Both the position numbers and the translations under genes were made by a program. The notes beneath the pieces are model-generated. The model was not told where the DNA came from. It saw only the letters and a list, made by a program, of their open reading frames with translations, and ran no database searches. This document shows, piece after piece, positions 24,163-33,507 of a stretch of 60,078 nt of DNA (positions are counted from its first letter, which is position 1; every line of letters begins with the position of its first letter). The stretch is from JAQGLW01 sp035995725 (GTDB taxonomy: Bacteria; Pseudomonadota; Gammaproteobacteria; Burkholderiales; Burkholderiaceae_D), in the NCBI GenBank assembly GCA_035995725.1, contig DASYKE010000222.1:1-60078 (forward strand), given 5' to 3'.

Positions 24163-24261
24163 GAGGTATCCTCAACAAACATATGAAAATGGCATACCTT
24201 ATGTCAATCGAGCTTGCCCTCTATAATCATCACGAGACGAACAATCAATCTTGAGGAAAAA

Positions 24262-25197
24262 TTGAAAATCGAATCGCCTGTCCGGATTCCCGCTGCCGAC
24301 GGCTACCTGTTGGGAGCGACCCTTTATTACCCAGGTGATTCACCTCATGGCCAAACAGTCGCAATCATCAACTGCGCAACCGGCGTCAAGGCATCTTATT
24401 ACGCCAGATATGCGCGCTTTCTTGCATCGCACGGTTATCTGGCCATTACCTATGACTATCGGGGAATAGGAGCGTCGCGTCCGCCATCGCTGCGCAAGCT
24501 GAAAGCGACGAAGTTCGACTGGGGCAGCAAAGACTTCGAAGGCATCATGCAATGGGTAATGAAGAATTTCGGCGATGCTGAGGTAGTTGTTGTCGGCCAC
24601 AGCATCGGCGGAGTTTTGCCCGGATTCAGTGCATCGAACTGGCGTATCAACCGAATGCTTACGGTAGGAGCCCAATTCGCATATTGGAAAGACTATGCCA
24701 AACACGTGCGCTATAGAATGTTCTTCAGATGGCATGTCCTGATGCCTGCGTTGACTGCGATCAGCGGTTATTTTCCCGGCCGATTCCTGGGCTGGCTTGA
24801 GGATCTTCCATCCGGCGTTGCTTATGAATGGGCCTTTCGCAAGCCGACTTTGGAAGCCCTTTCGCCGGGTACTCTTGCAGGAATAGATCCAGCCAAGGAA
24901 TGCAGCACCATCAGGTATTTTCCGGCATTGAAGTGTCCCGTGCTGGCGTACAGCATTACTGATGACTATTTCGGAACGACCGCGGCTGTATTGCGGCTTC
25001 TGAATTATTACAGTCGCAGTGACAGAACTCACGTGACGGTCGATCCCAGCGAGTTTCAGCTATCGGAAATAGGACATTTTTCCTTTTTCCATGATCGCTT
25101 TAAAGAGAACCTGTGGATGGAATCGCTAACATGGCTAACAACCGGAAAAACCAATCGACGCATTTCAAATTTCTTGCCCTCTGTTCCCAATGTTTAA
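24262..25197 (+). CDS. Alpha/beta hydrolase
   Basis: A 311-residue serine hydrolase of the alpha/beta fold. The nucleophile elbow is VVVGHSIGG near 111-119, strand and oxyanion regions include INCATGVKASYYARYARFL and YDYRGIGASRP, and a C-terminal His in SEIGHFSFFHD probably completes the triad. The acid may be Asp in SITDDYFG. TTG 24262 has GAGGAAAA just upstream and is the best start; another TTG at 24214 would add 16 residues. There is no signal peptide. The gene follows the LysR remnant and may belong to the catabolic island, but no shared promoter signal was found. The substrate is unknown. Confidence 0.75.
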   Translation: MKIESPVRIPAADGYLLGATLYYPGDSPHGQTVAIINCATGVKASYYARYARFLASHGYLAITYDYRGIGASRPPSLRKLKATKFDWGSKDFEGIMQWVMKNFGDAEVVVVGHSIGGVLPGFSASNWRINRMLTVGAQFAYWKDYAKHVRYRMFFRWHVLMPALTAISGYFPGRFLGWLEDLPSGVAYEWAFRKPTLEALSPGTLAGIDPAKECSTIRYFPALKCPVLAYSITDDYFGTTAAVLRLLNYYSRSDRTHVTVDPSEFQLSEIGHFSFFHDRFKENLWMESLTWLTTGKTNRRISNFLPSVPNV

Positions 25198-25400
25198 TGG
25201 ACAGAGAATATTGAGACCACATCAGGCCGGTATCTCAACGCGATGCGTCTAGGATGAAAATGAATTGCCGCGATGGCGCCATGAGCATTGCGTGCCTGTC
25301 ACTTGTTCATTAGAATCACTATCGGACCGGATTCTATCAATCCATGGAAAACAGGTTCAACGTCGCTCGGACGGTTCCGGGCGCTTACGTAAGGAAAATC

Positions 25401-26612
25401 ATGTCTCAGTCCCAAACTCCGCGCCGCTTTTCGCGCATTGATCGTCTTCCCCCGTATGTTTTCAATATCACGGCTGAACTAAAGATGGCGGCCCGCCGGC
25501 GCGGCGAAGATATTGTCGATATGTCGATGGGTAATCCCGACGGCGCCACACCAGTGCATATCGTCGAAAAATTGAATGAGGTTTCAAAACGCCCCGACAC
25601 TCACGGCTATTCGGCATCCAAAGGTATCCCCAGGCTGCGGCGGGCAATTACCCATTGGTATAAAGACCGATACGACGTGGATTTCAATCCTGATACCGAA
25701 GCAATTGTTACGATCGGTTCCAAAGAAGGTCTGGCACATCTGATGCTGGCAACGCTGGATCGCGGAGATACTGTGCTGGTGCCTAATCCCAGCTATCCGA
25801 TTCATATCTATGGCGCAGTCATCGCCGGCGCAGACATTCGTTCGGTACAAATGAGTCCCGGCGTTGATTTTTTCTCCGAATTGGAGCGTGCAATACGGGA
25901 AAGCTACCCGAAACCAAAGATGATGATCCTGGGCTTTCCCTCCAATCCGACTGCCCAGTGCATGGAGCTGGAATTTTTCGAGCGTGTCGTCAAACTCGCC
26001 AAACAGCACGATATATTGGTGGTGCATGATCTTGCTTATGCAGATATCGTCTTCGATGGCTGGAAGGCACCCTCCATCATGCAAGTCCCTGGTGCGCGGG
26101 ACGTCGCGGTGGAATTTTTCACTCTGTCGAAGAGCTATAACATGGCTGGCTGGCGTATCGGGTTCATGGTGGGAAACAAGGAATTGGTCGCTGCCTTGGC
26201 GCGCATCAAGAGTTATCACGACTATGGCAGTTTCACGCCGGTACAGGTCGCTGCCATTGCCGCGCTCGAAGGCGATCAAGCCTGTGTAAAACAGATTTGC
26301 GCCAAATACCAGACCCGCCGCGACGTGTTGGCCAAAGGATTGCACGAAGCGGGCTGGCCGGTCGATATTCCCAAAGCATCAATGTACATCTGGGCGCGCA
26401 TACCTGAAACCTATCGTCATCTTGGCTCGCTGGAGTTCGCAAAGCTGCTGCTGGAAAAAGCCAAGGTGTGCGTTTCTCCTGGAATCGGCTTTGGCGAGTA
26501 CGGTGACGAGTATGTAAGATTTGCGCTCATTGAAAATGAAGGGCGCATTCGGCAGGCCATACGTGGAATCAAGACAATGCTGCGTGATGGGCAACGGGTG
26601 AAATCCATCTGA
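25401..26612 (+). CDS. alaC: PLP-dependent aminotransferase, AlaC-like
   Basis: A 403-residue class I/II aminotransferase. MSMGNPDGATP and THGYSASKGIPRLRRAI are typical of the AlaC/YfdZ alanine-aminotransferase and LL-diaminopimelate-type group. The PLP Lys is in FTLSKSYNMAGWRIGFM and the phosphate/carboxylate-binding Arg in YVRFALIENEGR. ATG 25401 follows AAGGAAAATC. AlaC makes alanine from pyruvate and glutamate in the cytosol. In many Burkholderiales this gene is followed by homoserine dehydrogenase and threonine synthase; here it stands alone and is followed by a long inverted repeat. The gene symbol is by family resemblance and moderately sure. Confidence 0.8.
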   Translation: MSQSQTPRRFSRIDRLPPYVFNITAELKMAARRRGEDIVDMSMGNPDGATPVHIVEKLNEVSKRPDTHGYSASKGIPRLRRAITHWYKDRYDVDFNPDTEAIVTIGSKEGLAHLMLATLDRGDTVLVPNPSYPIHIYGAVIAGADIRSVQMSPGVDFFSELERAIRESYPKPKMMILGFPSNPTAQCMELEFFERVVKLAKQHDILVVHDLAYADIVFDGWKAPSIMQVPGARDVAVEFFTLSKSYNMAGWRIGFMVGNKELVAALARIKSYHDYGSFTPVQVAAIAALEGDQACVKQICAKYQTRRDVLAKGLHEAGWPVDIPKASMYIWARIPETYRHLGSLEFAKLLLEKAKVCVSPGIGFGEYGDEYVRFALIENEGRIRQAIRGIKTMLRDGQRVKSI

Positions 26613-26621
26613 TGCGCATAA

Positions 26622-26675
26622 GCGACGCCGAAAGCGGAGGCAAAGCGATATCGGAACCTCTTTCTTCGGCGTCGC
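26622..26675 (+). terminator. Long inverted repeat after the aminotransferase gene
   Basis: GCGACGCCGAA (26622-26632) and TTCGGCGTCGC (26665-26675) are perfect 11-bp arms around a 32-nt loop, 9 nt after the stop codon and followed by CATTTTC. It probably acts as a terminator or 3' stabiliser. Confidence 0.5.
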
Positions 26676-26756
26676 CATTTTCAGTGTGTGGATTGTACGA
26701 TCTTCAGGCGAGTAATTTTCCTGACGCTACAGTCGTTACCGGTTGTAAACTCGCAT

Positions 26757-28070
26757 CTAGTCTGCAGACTCCGGTTCCATAGAGGGGAGCTTGGCAACCA
26801 GCAACCGGTCGATCCGATTGCGGTCCATGTCCACTACTTCGAAGCGGTAACTTTCCCATTCGAAATGCTCGGAAATCTTGGGAATATGGCCCAGCCAAGT
26901 CATTACGAATCCAGCCAGCGTGTGGTACGTGCCCGCAAATTCCTCGGGAAAACGGACATCGGTTTCGAGCAACTCGCGGAAACGATCGAAGGAGATGCCT
27001 GCGTCAATCAGCCATGTGCCATCCTCACGCTGGACTCCATCAACTTCATGGTTTTGGTCAATGATGGATACGTCGCCCACCAGTGCTCCCAGCACGTCGC
27101 TCAGGGTAACGATACCTTCGATCTCGCCATATTCGTCGATGACCAATGCAAGTTCGGCCCGATTCTTTTTAAGTGTCTCCAGCAACTGCATTGCACTAAC
27201 GGTTTCCGGGACGAACAGTGGCGGCTGCACCACCGCGGCAATATCGATTGGTTCACCGCGAATAGACTGTTCGAACAGGCTTCCGGCATGCACTACCCCG
27301 ACGATATGCGAGAGATCGCCCTTGCACACCGGAAAACGATTATAGGAACTGCTGGCAATCTTCCTCAAATTGACATCAAGCGGATCTTCGATATCGATAA
27401 AATGCACATCCATCCGCGGCGTCATTAACGCGGCAACACGCAGGTCGTCCAGTCTCAGTGCGCGCGAAACGATTTCGTGTTCTGTTTTTTCGAACACACC
27501 CGCGTCTGTACCTTCTCGCAGCAAACCGGCGATTTCTTCTTCGGTCACCGTTTCGTCTTTAGGCGAGTGAAGGCCCAGCAAGCGCAGCAGAAATTCGGTT
27601 GTCACGGTCAAAATTTTGACAAACGGTCCCATCATGCGCGACAGCCATTGCATCGGCGCAGCGATCATCGATGCAACCATTTCAGGATATTGCATCGCAA
27701 TGCGTTTAGGCAGCAGTTCCCCCAGTATCAACGATGAGAAGGTGATGGCCACGACCACGAATCCCAGAGCAAATTCGCGGGCGTATGGTCCTATAACGGG
27801 CAATTCGGTCAACTGGGGAGTCAATTTGGCGACCAGCGAAGCTTCACCGAAAGCACCGTTGAAAATACCGATAAGGGTAATGCCGACCTGGATGGTGGAA
27901 AGAAACCGGCTCGGATGGTCCGCCAGTTCCAACGCGGCTTGAGCGCCGCGGCTGCCATTCTCGGCTAAATTCTGCAAACGAATTCGTTTGGATGAAACGA
28001 CAGCGATTTCAGACATGGCGAACACGCCATTCAGAACAATCAAACCAAGGATGATTAGTATGTCCACCAT
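26757..28070 (-). CDS. CNNM/CBS/CorC-domain membrane protein (hemolysin family)
   Basis: A 437-residue protein with the standard layout: an N-terminal CNNM (DUF21) membrane domain of about three to four helices (1-190, with VSSKRIRLQNLAENGSRGA and STIQVGITLIGIFNGAFGE), a CBS pair (about 205-335, with MTPRMDVHFIDIEDPL and ELALVIDEYGEIEGIVTLSD) and a C-terminal CorC/HlyC domain (about 350-430). Family members have been linked to Mg2+/Co2+ efflux and polyamine export. The older name hemolysin is misleading. It is a single-gene unit in the inner membrane. ATG 28070 opens directly into the first hydrophobic segment. Confidence 0.9.
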   Translation of the reverse strand: MVDILIILGLIVLNGVFAMSEIAVVSSKRIRLQNLAENGSRGAQAALELADHPSRFLSTIQVGITLIGIFNGAFGEASLVAKLTPQLTELPVIGPYAREFALGFVVVAITFSSLILGELLPKRIAMQYPEMVASMIAAPMQWLSRMMGPFVKILTVTTEFLLRLLGLHSPKDETVTEEEIAGLLREGTDAGVFEKTEHEIVSRALRLDDLRVAALMTPRMDVHFIDIEDPLDVNLRKIASSSYNRFPVCKGDLSHIVGVVHAGSLFEQSIRGEPIDIAAVVQPPLFVPETVSAMQLLETLKKNRAELALVIDEYGEIEGIVTLSDVLGALVGDVSIIDQNHEVDGVQREDGTWLIDAGISFDRFRELLETDVRFPEEFAGTYHTLAGFVMTWLGHIPKISEHFEWESYRFEVVDMDRNRIDRLLVAKLPSMEPESAD

Positions 28071-28731
28071 TGCAGGATTACGCGGTTTGCCGCCTATCCT
28101 CGTTGTTGAAGAACCACTATTGTACGGGTAACCGGGCGTCGTTCTTTATGATCGGCTTAAAAATTAAATGCTGAGGAATATGCATCATGTCAGGCGGCTG
28201 TAGGCCCACCCTGGCAAGCGAATCGGGCCAATAATTGATAACAACGACAACTTGCAGGAATTGTCTGTCAATGCGCAGGTTCCGCTTCAAGTCCAGGCCG
28301 GAGAGTCAAAATCCGGTGTGAAAAATCGATGCGTCGCGACGAAAAGCGCAGTTCGCAGCCACGGCGATCATCCCGCAAAGACAGATATTGATGCTAGCAG
28401 TCTTTATGCCAGTATCTTTTTGAAAAAATCCCTTTTCTTCCCTCGGACCATCATGATCGTTACCATATGCAATGAAGCGGCGTGAGTTCCGGCACCTACC
28501 CGGCACGCACTCCGCACGTACCCCCTTGGCAGCGCCTTCCACTACCCATTCTTTCGTCTTGCAAATACAAGACAGCGGACTTGATTTTTATCAGCAAGCA
28601 CTGAAAAACCATCGATAACGCTGCCACTATGTGCCGGAGCGTTTTATTCTGTCATGGCTGTATCGACAAATCGTGCTGCACATAATTTGTGTTTTGGAAG
28701 CGCACTACGATATGCCTGACGGGAAATCTCG
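28071..28731. other. Intergenic stretch, no supported gene
   Basis: About 660 bases between divergent genes. Frames of 75-80 codons on both strands around 28250-28540 lack ribosome binding sites and family resemblance. Promoters for the membrane protein and for the sugar dehydrogenase must lie here, but I cannot place them. Confidence 0.45.
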
Positions 28732-29925
28732 ATGTCGATCAATTACCTGCGTACCCTGCTGCCAAACTTGCTCTTGATGGTGGTCGCCGCATGCAGCGGA
28801 GGTGGCGCAGCCCCCGGCGGCGCAAGTCCGGTGACAGGCAATCCGGGCACGCTCAGCCTCAATCTGCAACAGGTAGCCACAGGCTTGGACAGTCCGGTCT
28901 TTCTGACGGCTCCCACCGGCGATGCGCGTCTGTTCATCGTAGAGCGCCCGGGACGAATTCGCATCGTGCAAAACGGTACGCTTCTGGCCGCGCCCTTTCT
29001 CGACATTCACGATCGCACCACCACGGATAGCGAGCGCGGCCTGCTGTCCCTGGCGTTCCATCCGCAATATGCGACCAACGGACTGTTCTTTGTCTACTAT
29101 ACGGATGCGAACGGCGATCTTGTCATCGAGCGTTTCAGCGTAGCTTCGGCCGGTGCCAGCGTTGCGGACTCGCTCTCTGGTATACGCATATTGTCCATTC
29201 CTCATCCTGAATTCGGCAATCATAATGGCGGCTTGCTGAGCTTTGGTCCGGACGGTTATCTTTACCTCGGCACGGGCGATGGCGGAGGCAGCGGAGATCC
29301 TCTCGGGAACGCTCAGAACACGAACTCGCTGCTCGGCAAGATGCTGAGGATCGACGTCAATGCATCCACGGTAATCGGACCTTACACCATTCCGCCGTCC
29401 AATCCTTTCGTCAATCAGAACGGCAAACGACCCGAAATCTGGGCCTACGGATTGCGCAATCCATGGCGCTATGCATTCGACGCGCCAAGCAATCTTCTCT
29501 TCATTGCCGACGTCGGAGAGAACCGGCGTGAGGAAGTCGACGTGGCAAGCGTCATTCAGGCAGGCTTGAACTATGGCTGGAACATCATGGAGGGTATAGT
29601 CTGCTTTGCAGTCGATCCGTGCGACAGGCAAGGACTCAGCCTGCCTGTAATTGATTACGATCATGCCGGCACCGGCTGCTCGATCACCGGCGGTTATGTT
29701 TACCGCGGCAGCGCGATTCCCGCACTGCAAGGCCGTTATTTCTACTCGGATCTATGCGCGGGATGGCTTAAGAGCTTTGTTTATGTCAATGGCGCAGCCA
29801 CGGAACAGACAACCTGGGATGTTGAGAATGTGGCGCCAGTCTATTCTTTTGGACAGGACGCGCAAAACGAGTTGTATGTGCTTTCCGGGAACGGTAGTGT
29901 GTACCGTATCGTTTCGTCTTCTTAA
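28732..29925 (+). CDS. PQQ-type aldose (soluble glucose/sorbosone) dehydrogenase, lipoprotein
   Basis: A 397-residue six-bladed beta-propeller of the glucose/sorbosone dehydrogenase family. The lipobox VAAC (Cys22) follows a hydrophobic signal, so the enzyme should be membrane-anchored and periplasmic. Family motifs are GLLSLAFHPQY, FGNHNGGLLSFGPDGYLYLGT (with the likely catalytic His), YGLRNPWRYAFD, FIADVGENRREEVD and SITGGYVYRG. Members oxidise aldoses with PQQ; whether PQQ is made by this organism cannot be seen here. The Ser/Gly/Pro-rich linker after the lipid anchor (GGGAAPGGASPVTG) is a flexible tether. It is a single gene. Confidence 0.87.
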   Translation: MSINYLRTLLPNLLLMVVAACSGGGAAPGGASPVTGNPGTLSLNLQQVATGLDSPVFLTAPTGDARLFIVERPGRIRIVQNGTLLAAPFLDIHDRTTTDSERGLLSLAFHPQYATNGLFFVYYTDANGDLVIERFSVASAGASVADSLSGIRILSIPHPEFGNHNGGLLSFGPDGYLYLGTGDGGGSGDPLGNAQNTNSLLGKMLRIDVNASTVIGPYTIPPSNPFVNQNGKRPEIWAYGLRNPWRYAFDAPSNLLFIADVGENRREEVDVASVIQAGLNYGWNIMEGIVCFAVDPCDRQGLSLPVIDYDHAGTGCSITGGYVYRGSAIPALQGRYFYSDLCAGWLKSFVYVNGAATEQTTWDVENVAPVYSFGQDAQNELYVLSGNGSVYRIVSSS

Positions 29926-30162
29926 TCGGGAATGCCATGAAAATGAAAACGCCGTCTCGACCGCCTTTATACTTCCCGCATCACATCTTTTCCTGATCAT
30001 TGCGGCGCATGGGTAGCTGCTGCTCAGTCACTTGCATGGCACGCCGCCGATCTGCATGAAGCGGCAAGACTTTCCAAAAAAACAAGCAGAATGGGTTTCG
30101 TTGTCTGTAAAAACCGCCTTTTCGTCGTTCAGTATTGCTGCCTCCGATAAAGGGATATGAAC

Positions 30163-30993
30163 ATGGTTCAGAACATGGTTCGTACTGCGGGCACGTTATT
30201 CTTTGCCGCTATCCTCATTGGATGCTCGCTGGTGGCGCCGACTGCTTCCAAGGTGCCGCCCGCCACCGCCGACCTCGCCCCATCCGGCAAACTACGTGCC
30301 GCGATCAATTTCGGCAATCCGATTCTGGCAACCAGAGATGCCGCGACGGGTGACCCGCGCGGCATATCGGTTGATCTCGCGCGTGAGCTCGCGAACCGGC
30401 TGGGTGTGCCATTGGAATTGGTGACTTACACCTCTGCCGGCAAGGTCGTGGAAGATGTCAAGTTCAACGTCTGGGATGTCGCATTTGTTGCCATCGATCC
30501 CGAACGCGCTATTGATATGGACTATTCGGCGCCTTACGTAATTATCGAAGGTGGCTACCTGGTGCCACAAGGCTCGCCGATCAAGAGCAATGCGGAAGTT
30601 GATCGCGAAGGGGTACGCGTGGTGGTTGGTGCGGGCAGCACATACGATCTTTACCTCTCCCGTGAAATCAAAAAGGCGCAAATCGTACGCGCTCCCACCT
30701 CGCCGCTCGTAACGGACACGATGATCAAGCAGTCTTTCGACGTCGCCGCCGGCGTCAAGCAACAACTGGAAGCCGACTCCAAGCGCATTCCTGGACTACG
30801 CCTGCTTGAAGGGCGCTTCATGGTCATTAATCAAGCCATGGCGACTCCCAAGGGCCGTGCGGCTGGGTCACGCTACCTCACCGAGTTTGTCGAGGAAATG
30901 AAAGCGTCCGGATTGATCGTACAATCATTGGCGAAGCATCGAATCGACGGCGCAGTGATTGCTCCGCCAACGGATGTGAAAACTTCGAAATAG
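30163..30993 (+). CDS. Orphan solute-binding lipoprotein, family 3 (amino-acid type)
   Basis: A 276-residue protein with lipobox LIGC and a bacterial extracellular solute-binding family 3 domain (about 45-260): LRAAINFGNPILA, GISVDLARELANRLGVPLEL, WDVAFVAIDPERA and DYSAPYVIIEGGYLV. ATG 30163 has AAAGGG eight bases upstream and is preferred to the ATG at 30157. There is no permease or ATPase next to it, so it either serves a distant importer or works as a sensor. The Asp/Arg that hold an amino-acid ligand's ends are not all evident, so the ligand is open. Confidence 0.8.
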   Translation: MVQNMVRTAGTLFFAAILIGCSLVAPTASKVPPATADLAPSGKLRAAINFGNPILATRDAATGDPRGISVDLARELANRLGVPLELVTYTSAGKVVEDVKFNVWDVAFVAIDPERAIDMDYSAPYVIIEGGYLVPQGSPIKSNAEVDREGVRVVVGAGSTYDLYLSREIKKAQIVRAPTSPLVTDTMIKQSFDVAAGVKQQLEADSKRIPGLRLLEGRFMVINQAMATPKGRAAGSRYLTEFVEEMKASGLIVQSLAKHRIDGAVIAPPTDVKTSK

Positions 30994-31183
30994 ATCGAAG
31001 GAAAGTCGGCATTGCATAACCGTGACCGGATTGAGCAATGTCAATGCTGGTTTGGTTCGCTTTCATTGGGTTGAACGAATTTGTACTATGTTGGAAGGTA
31101 CCAGGCTTCTCGTCTCGTAACCTGCTCGGAATATAGGAATCAGTCAGGCGGCCTGATCCCGTTCAATCTCATGGAGAATAAAA

Positions 31184-31684
31184 ATGAATATTTCACTAAA
31201 GAACGTTCGATTGCCACTGGCGCTTATGATTACGGCTGTCGCTTTCATGACTGCAAGTTGCTCCACGACCGGAATGAAAGATTCGACGACCGGAACGAAA
31301 GGTTCCACGACCGGAATGAAAGGCGGTGGCCGCGACATGACGTCGGCCGCACCACTGACCGGCGCGCAGGAAGTTCCGGCAACGTCGACCGGCGCAACCG
31401 GCAAGAGCACGGTCCATGTAATGGCAGACAAGTCGGTGAGCGGTATCGTTATCATCGACGGCATGACCCCAACCGCCGCCCATATCCATCAAGGCGCAAA
31501 AGGGGCAAATGGCCCGGTGATCATTCCGCTGGTAAGGACCTCCGACGACACTTTCACCGTTCCGGAGAATGCGCATTTAACCGACGCGCAATACGATAGC
31601 TACAATAATGGCGATCTGTATGTCAACGTACACAGCGCTGCATATCCCGGCGGTGAAATTCGCCTGCAGTTAGTCGGACAGTAG
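31184..31684 (+). CDS. CHRD-domain lipoprotein
   Basis: A 166-residue predicted lipoprotein (lipobox TASC, Cys26). A low-complexity tether made of a seven-residue repeat (STTGMKD, STTGTKG, STTGMKG) is followed by a CHRD domain at about 55-165, recognisable by PLTGAQEVPATST, AAHIHQGAKGANGPVIIPL and the C-terminal LYVNVHSAAYPGGEIRLQL. CHRD is an immunoglobulin-like fold first described in chordin; in bacteria such proteins are secreted and of unknown role. The start at 31184 is preceded by GGAGAATAAAA. It is a single gene, followed by a small hairpin at 31709-31725. Confidence 0.85.
   Translation: MNISLKNVRLPLALMITAVAFMTASCSTTGMKDSTTGTKGSTTGMKGGGRDMTSAAPLTGAQEVPATSTGATGKSTVHVMADKSVSGIVIIDGMTPTAAHIHQGAKGANGPVIIPLVRTSDDTFTVPENAHLTDAQYDSYNNGDLYVNVHSAAYPGGEIRLQLVGQ
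31262..31324 (+). repeat. Three-copy 21-bp tandem repeat encoding the lipoprotein tether
   Basis: Units at 31262-31282, 31283-31303 and 31304-31324 each begin TC(C/G)ACGACCGGAA and differ at a few bases. The period of 21 keeps the frame, so the tether can lengthen or shorten by seven residues. Confidence 0.85.
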
Positions 31685-32005
31685 ACGAGAGACGAGCGCA
31701 TTGATTGTCGCTGCATCATGCAGCGCTTTGCCCATCCCAGGAACGGCTCTTGTGGCATGAGTATTCATTGAGGCCTCCCTGCCCATCCAATTTGTTTTGT
31801 ATGTCACCACTGAATAATAAGTTGGCGATGTGACGTCAGAATAATCAACAGCAGGAAACTTCCAATACCTTTATCCGAACTCGTTAAAGATATTGTGAGC
31901 GCAACGCAACGTAATGCATCTGATTAGGCGGAGTTGGAAATGGGGCAGCATGAAAGGAGAACCAATGCTGCCCTCTCCTTGGCCCGCTCGGCGAACAGCT
32001 GATCT
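31685..32005. other. Intergenic stretch with a small hairpin
   Basis: CGCTGCA-TCA-TGCAGCG (31709-31725) can form a 7-bp hairpin 24 nt after the CHRD gene, followed by CTTTGCCC rather than a clean T tract. The rest of these 320 bases shows no gene or signal that I can support. Confidence 0.4.
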
Positions 32006-32209
32006 CTACGGAACTTTACGGGACTTCGTATCGTAATGCCGACGTGTCGGCAATTCGCGGCGCAGTTGCATCAGGTCCGCAAGTACCTGATTTGCCAACG
32101 ATTTGGTCATCGCGTCCCTGGAAGAAACCAGTTTGGCAGCACCTCGGATAGCCGATTCCAGCAATCCGGCGTACGACGTTCGGCGACGATCTTTGACAGT
32201 CTCTTCCAT
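32006..32209 (-). CDS. Small hypothetical basic protein
   Basis: A 67-residue frame with a plausible helical, charged composition (MEETVKDRRRTSYAGLLES, then AAKLVSSRDAMTKSLANQV and LADLMQLRRELPTRRHYD). There is no signal peptide or membrane segment. The upstream sequence is AT-rich (TTAATATTTAGAT) without a strong ribosome binding site. I do not recognise the family. A second minus-strand frame overlaps it and is less protein-like. It stands alone. Confidence 0.45.
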   Translation of the reverse strand: MEETVKDRRRTSYAGLLESAIRGAAKLVSSRDAMTKSLANQVLADLMQLRRELPTRRHYDTKSRKVP

Positions 32210-32545
32210 ATCTAAATATTAACATTTCAGTACATGGCGTAAAGAAATTTTAACCTATGGAAAAGAAACTTTGATAGTGATAGATGCGAGACTGGAAGTC
32301 GGGAACGGAGGGGCTTAATCATTCCCTCAGGCACGCCCAGTGAAGCGAAGAAACCGCACCGCCACAGATCGACGTTGGCTAAACGCGACGAGTTACACCA
32401 ATGCAATAGTCAACGAAAACATCGACTTATTTATCCTTTTTAACCCACTGGCTTATGCGGTGTTTTATAAAAATAATTTATTTCTGTAATGAAATTTCCC
32501 GATATGGTAAGTTGCTAAAGTACGTTGATGATTAGGGAGCGGAAG
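32210..32545. other. Intergenic stretch, no supported gene
   Basis: About 335 bases between a leftward and a rightward small gene. The part from 32400 to 32520 is AT-rich (TTATAAAAATAATTTATTT) and likely holds the promoter of the membrane protein at 32546. No other signal was recognised. Confidence 0.4.
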
Positions 32546-32731
32546 ATGGACATCGAAAAATTATGGTACGAATTCTCGCCATATCTATACGCCATTGCCG
32601 GCGTGATTTCTATTTTTAATCCCGGCACATACTTGTCTATAATTTTGGGCGTGCTGTTAATTGCTTTCGCTGTAGCAGCCTTGGGGATGCGCTGGGTGTA
32701 CCGGAAAAAACTGACCAAGGAAATCGACTGA
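32546..32731 (+). CDS. Small membrane protein
   Basis: A 61-residue protein starting MDIEKLWYEF at ATG 32546, with GGAGCGGAAG directly upstream as ribosome binding site. It has one long or two short hydrophobic segments (YLYAIAGVISIFN and YLSIILGVLLIAFAVAALG) and a basic C-terminal end (RWVYRKKLTKEID), which should face the cytoplasm. No family or function is recognised. An upstream in-frame ATG at 32528 is less likely because of the position of the ribosome binding site. Confidence 0.55.
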   Translation: MDIEKLWYEFSPYLYAIAGVISIFNPGTYLSIILGVLLIAFAVAALGMRWVYRKKLTKEID

Positions 32732-32862
32732 CGCGCGGACTGTCTGTCGTATCAGGGCTATACCTGATACGGCATCGACTCCAGTAAAAAACAGCGAAAT
32801 ATGACGAGTGACAGCGAACCGATTCAAAGTTGGCCGAAGTCGATTGTTTCATCCAAAGCCCA

Positions 32863-33339
32863 TCAACTGACCGATCTGCGCCTGATCAGCTGATTGCCCA
32901 GCCGCAGCAGTATTGCGGTACCTAATCCCCACGCCGCATTGACGCAAAGCCCTGTCAGCATGCCGTTGAATTTTCCTCCGGCAGCAATCGGCAATCCCTT
33001 CAGAGGCGCAACGACGAACCACGCGACCAAGGTCGGAAAAATCATGCCGAACACAAAGGCCTTTAGCCAGTAAGACCCATTGAACTGCCAACGCCGGCTG
33101 ACGAAAGAAAATACGATTCCCCAGATGCCGCCCCAGAACGCTAGGGACAGGAATGTCGGAACGGCGAAGGGTCCGGCCGGATTAAAAGAATACGGAACGC
33201 CTTGCGTTATCCCCGCCGCGTGCAACAACCATAACGTCGGCTGGTGAAAAACCAAAACAGCCAAAAAACCGGCGACAAATCCGGCGATGCAATCGGCAAT
33301 AGTAAATCTTTCCCCAGTGTAAGACAGAACGCTGTTCAT
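32863..33339 (-). CDS. Hypothetical four-helix inner-membrane protein
   Basis: A 158-residue protein with four hydrophobic segments: about 16-35 (IAGFVAGFLAVLVFHQPTLW), 58-80 (FLSLAFWGGIWGIVFSFVSR), 90-110 (AFVFGMIFPTLVAWFVVAP) and 125-148. Gly-rich motifs such as GGIWGI are conserved-looking. Both ends are polar. The start at ATG 33339 is preceded by AAGGAGAATCC, an excellent ribosome binding site. I recognise it as a common conserved protein of proteobacteria but know of no assigned function. Confidence 0.7.
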   Translation of the reverse strand: MNSVLSYTGERFTIADCIAGFVAGFLAVLVFHQPTLWLLHAAGITQGVPYSFNPAGPFAVPTFLSLAFWGGIWGIVFSFVSRRWQFNGSYWLKAFVFGMIFPTLVAWFVVAPLKGLPIAAGGKFNGMLTGLCVNAAWGLGTAILLRLGNQLIRRRSVS

Positions 33340-33507
33340 GGATTCTCCTTGAATTAGGAAACGGCAAAAGTATTATGCCTTAAATAACACATGGGTCCCT
33401 GTCCGTGTCTTTTAACTAAACAGCTAACGCACACGTACTCTTGCTATGATCCATATTGTCGGCTTAATTCTCATCATGGCAAATTAAATGTCGTTAATCA
33501 TAAAAGA

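Noticed and set aside
24189..24204. TGGCATACCTTATGTC as a fourth sigma-54 promoter before the alpha/beta hydrolase
   Set aside because: The -12 element has GT instead of the invariant GC.
28705..29730. A 341-codon minus-strand open frame
   Set aside because: It is antisense to the PQQ-type dehydrogenase, whose lipobox and propeller motifs are clear.
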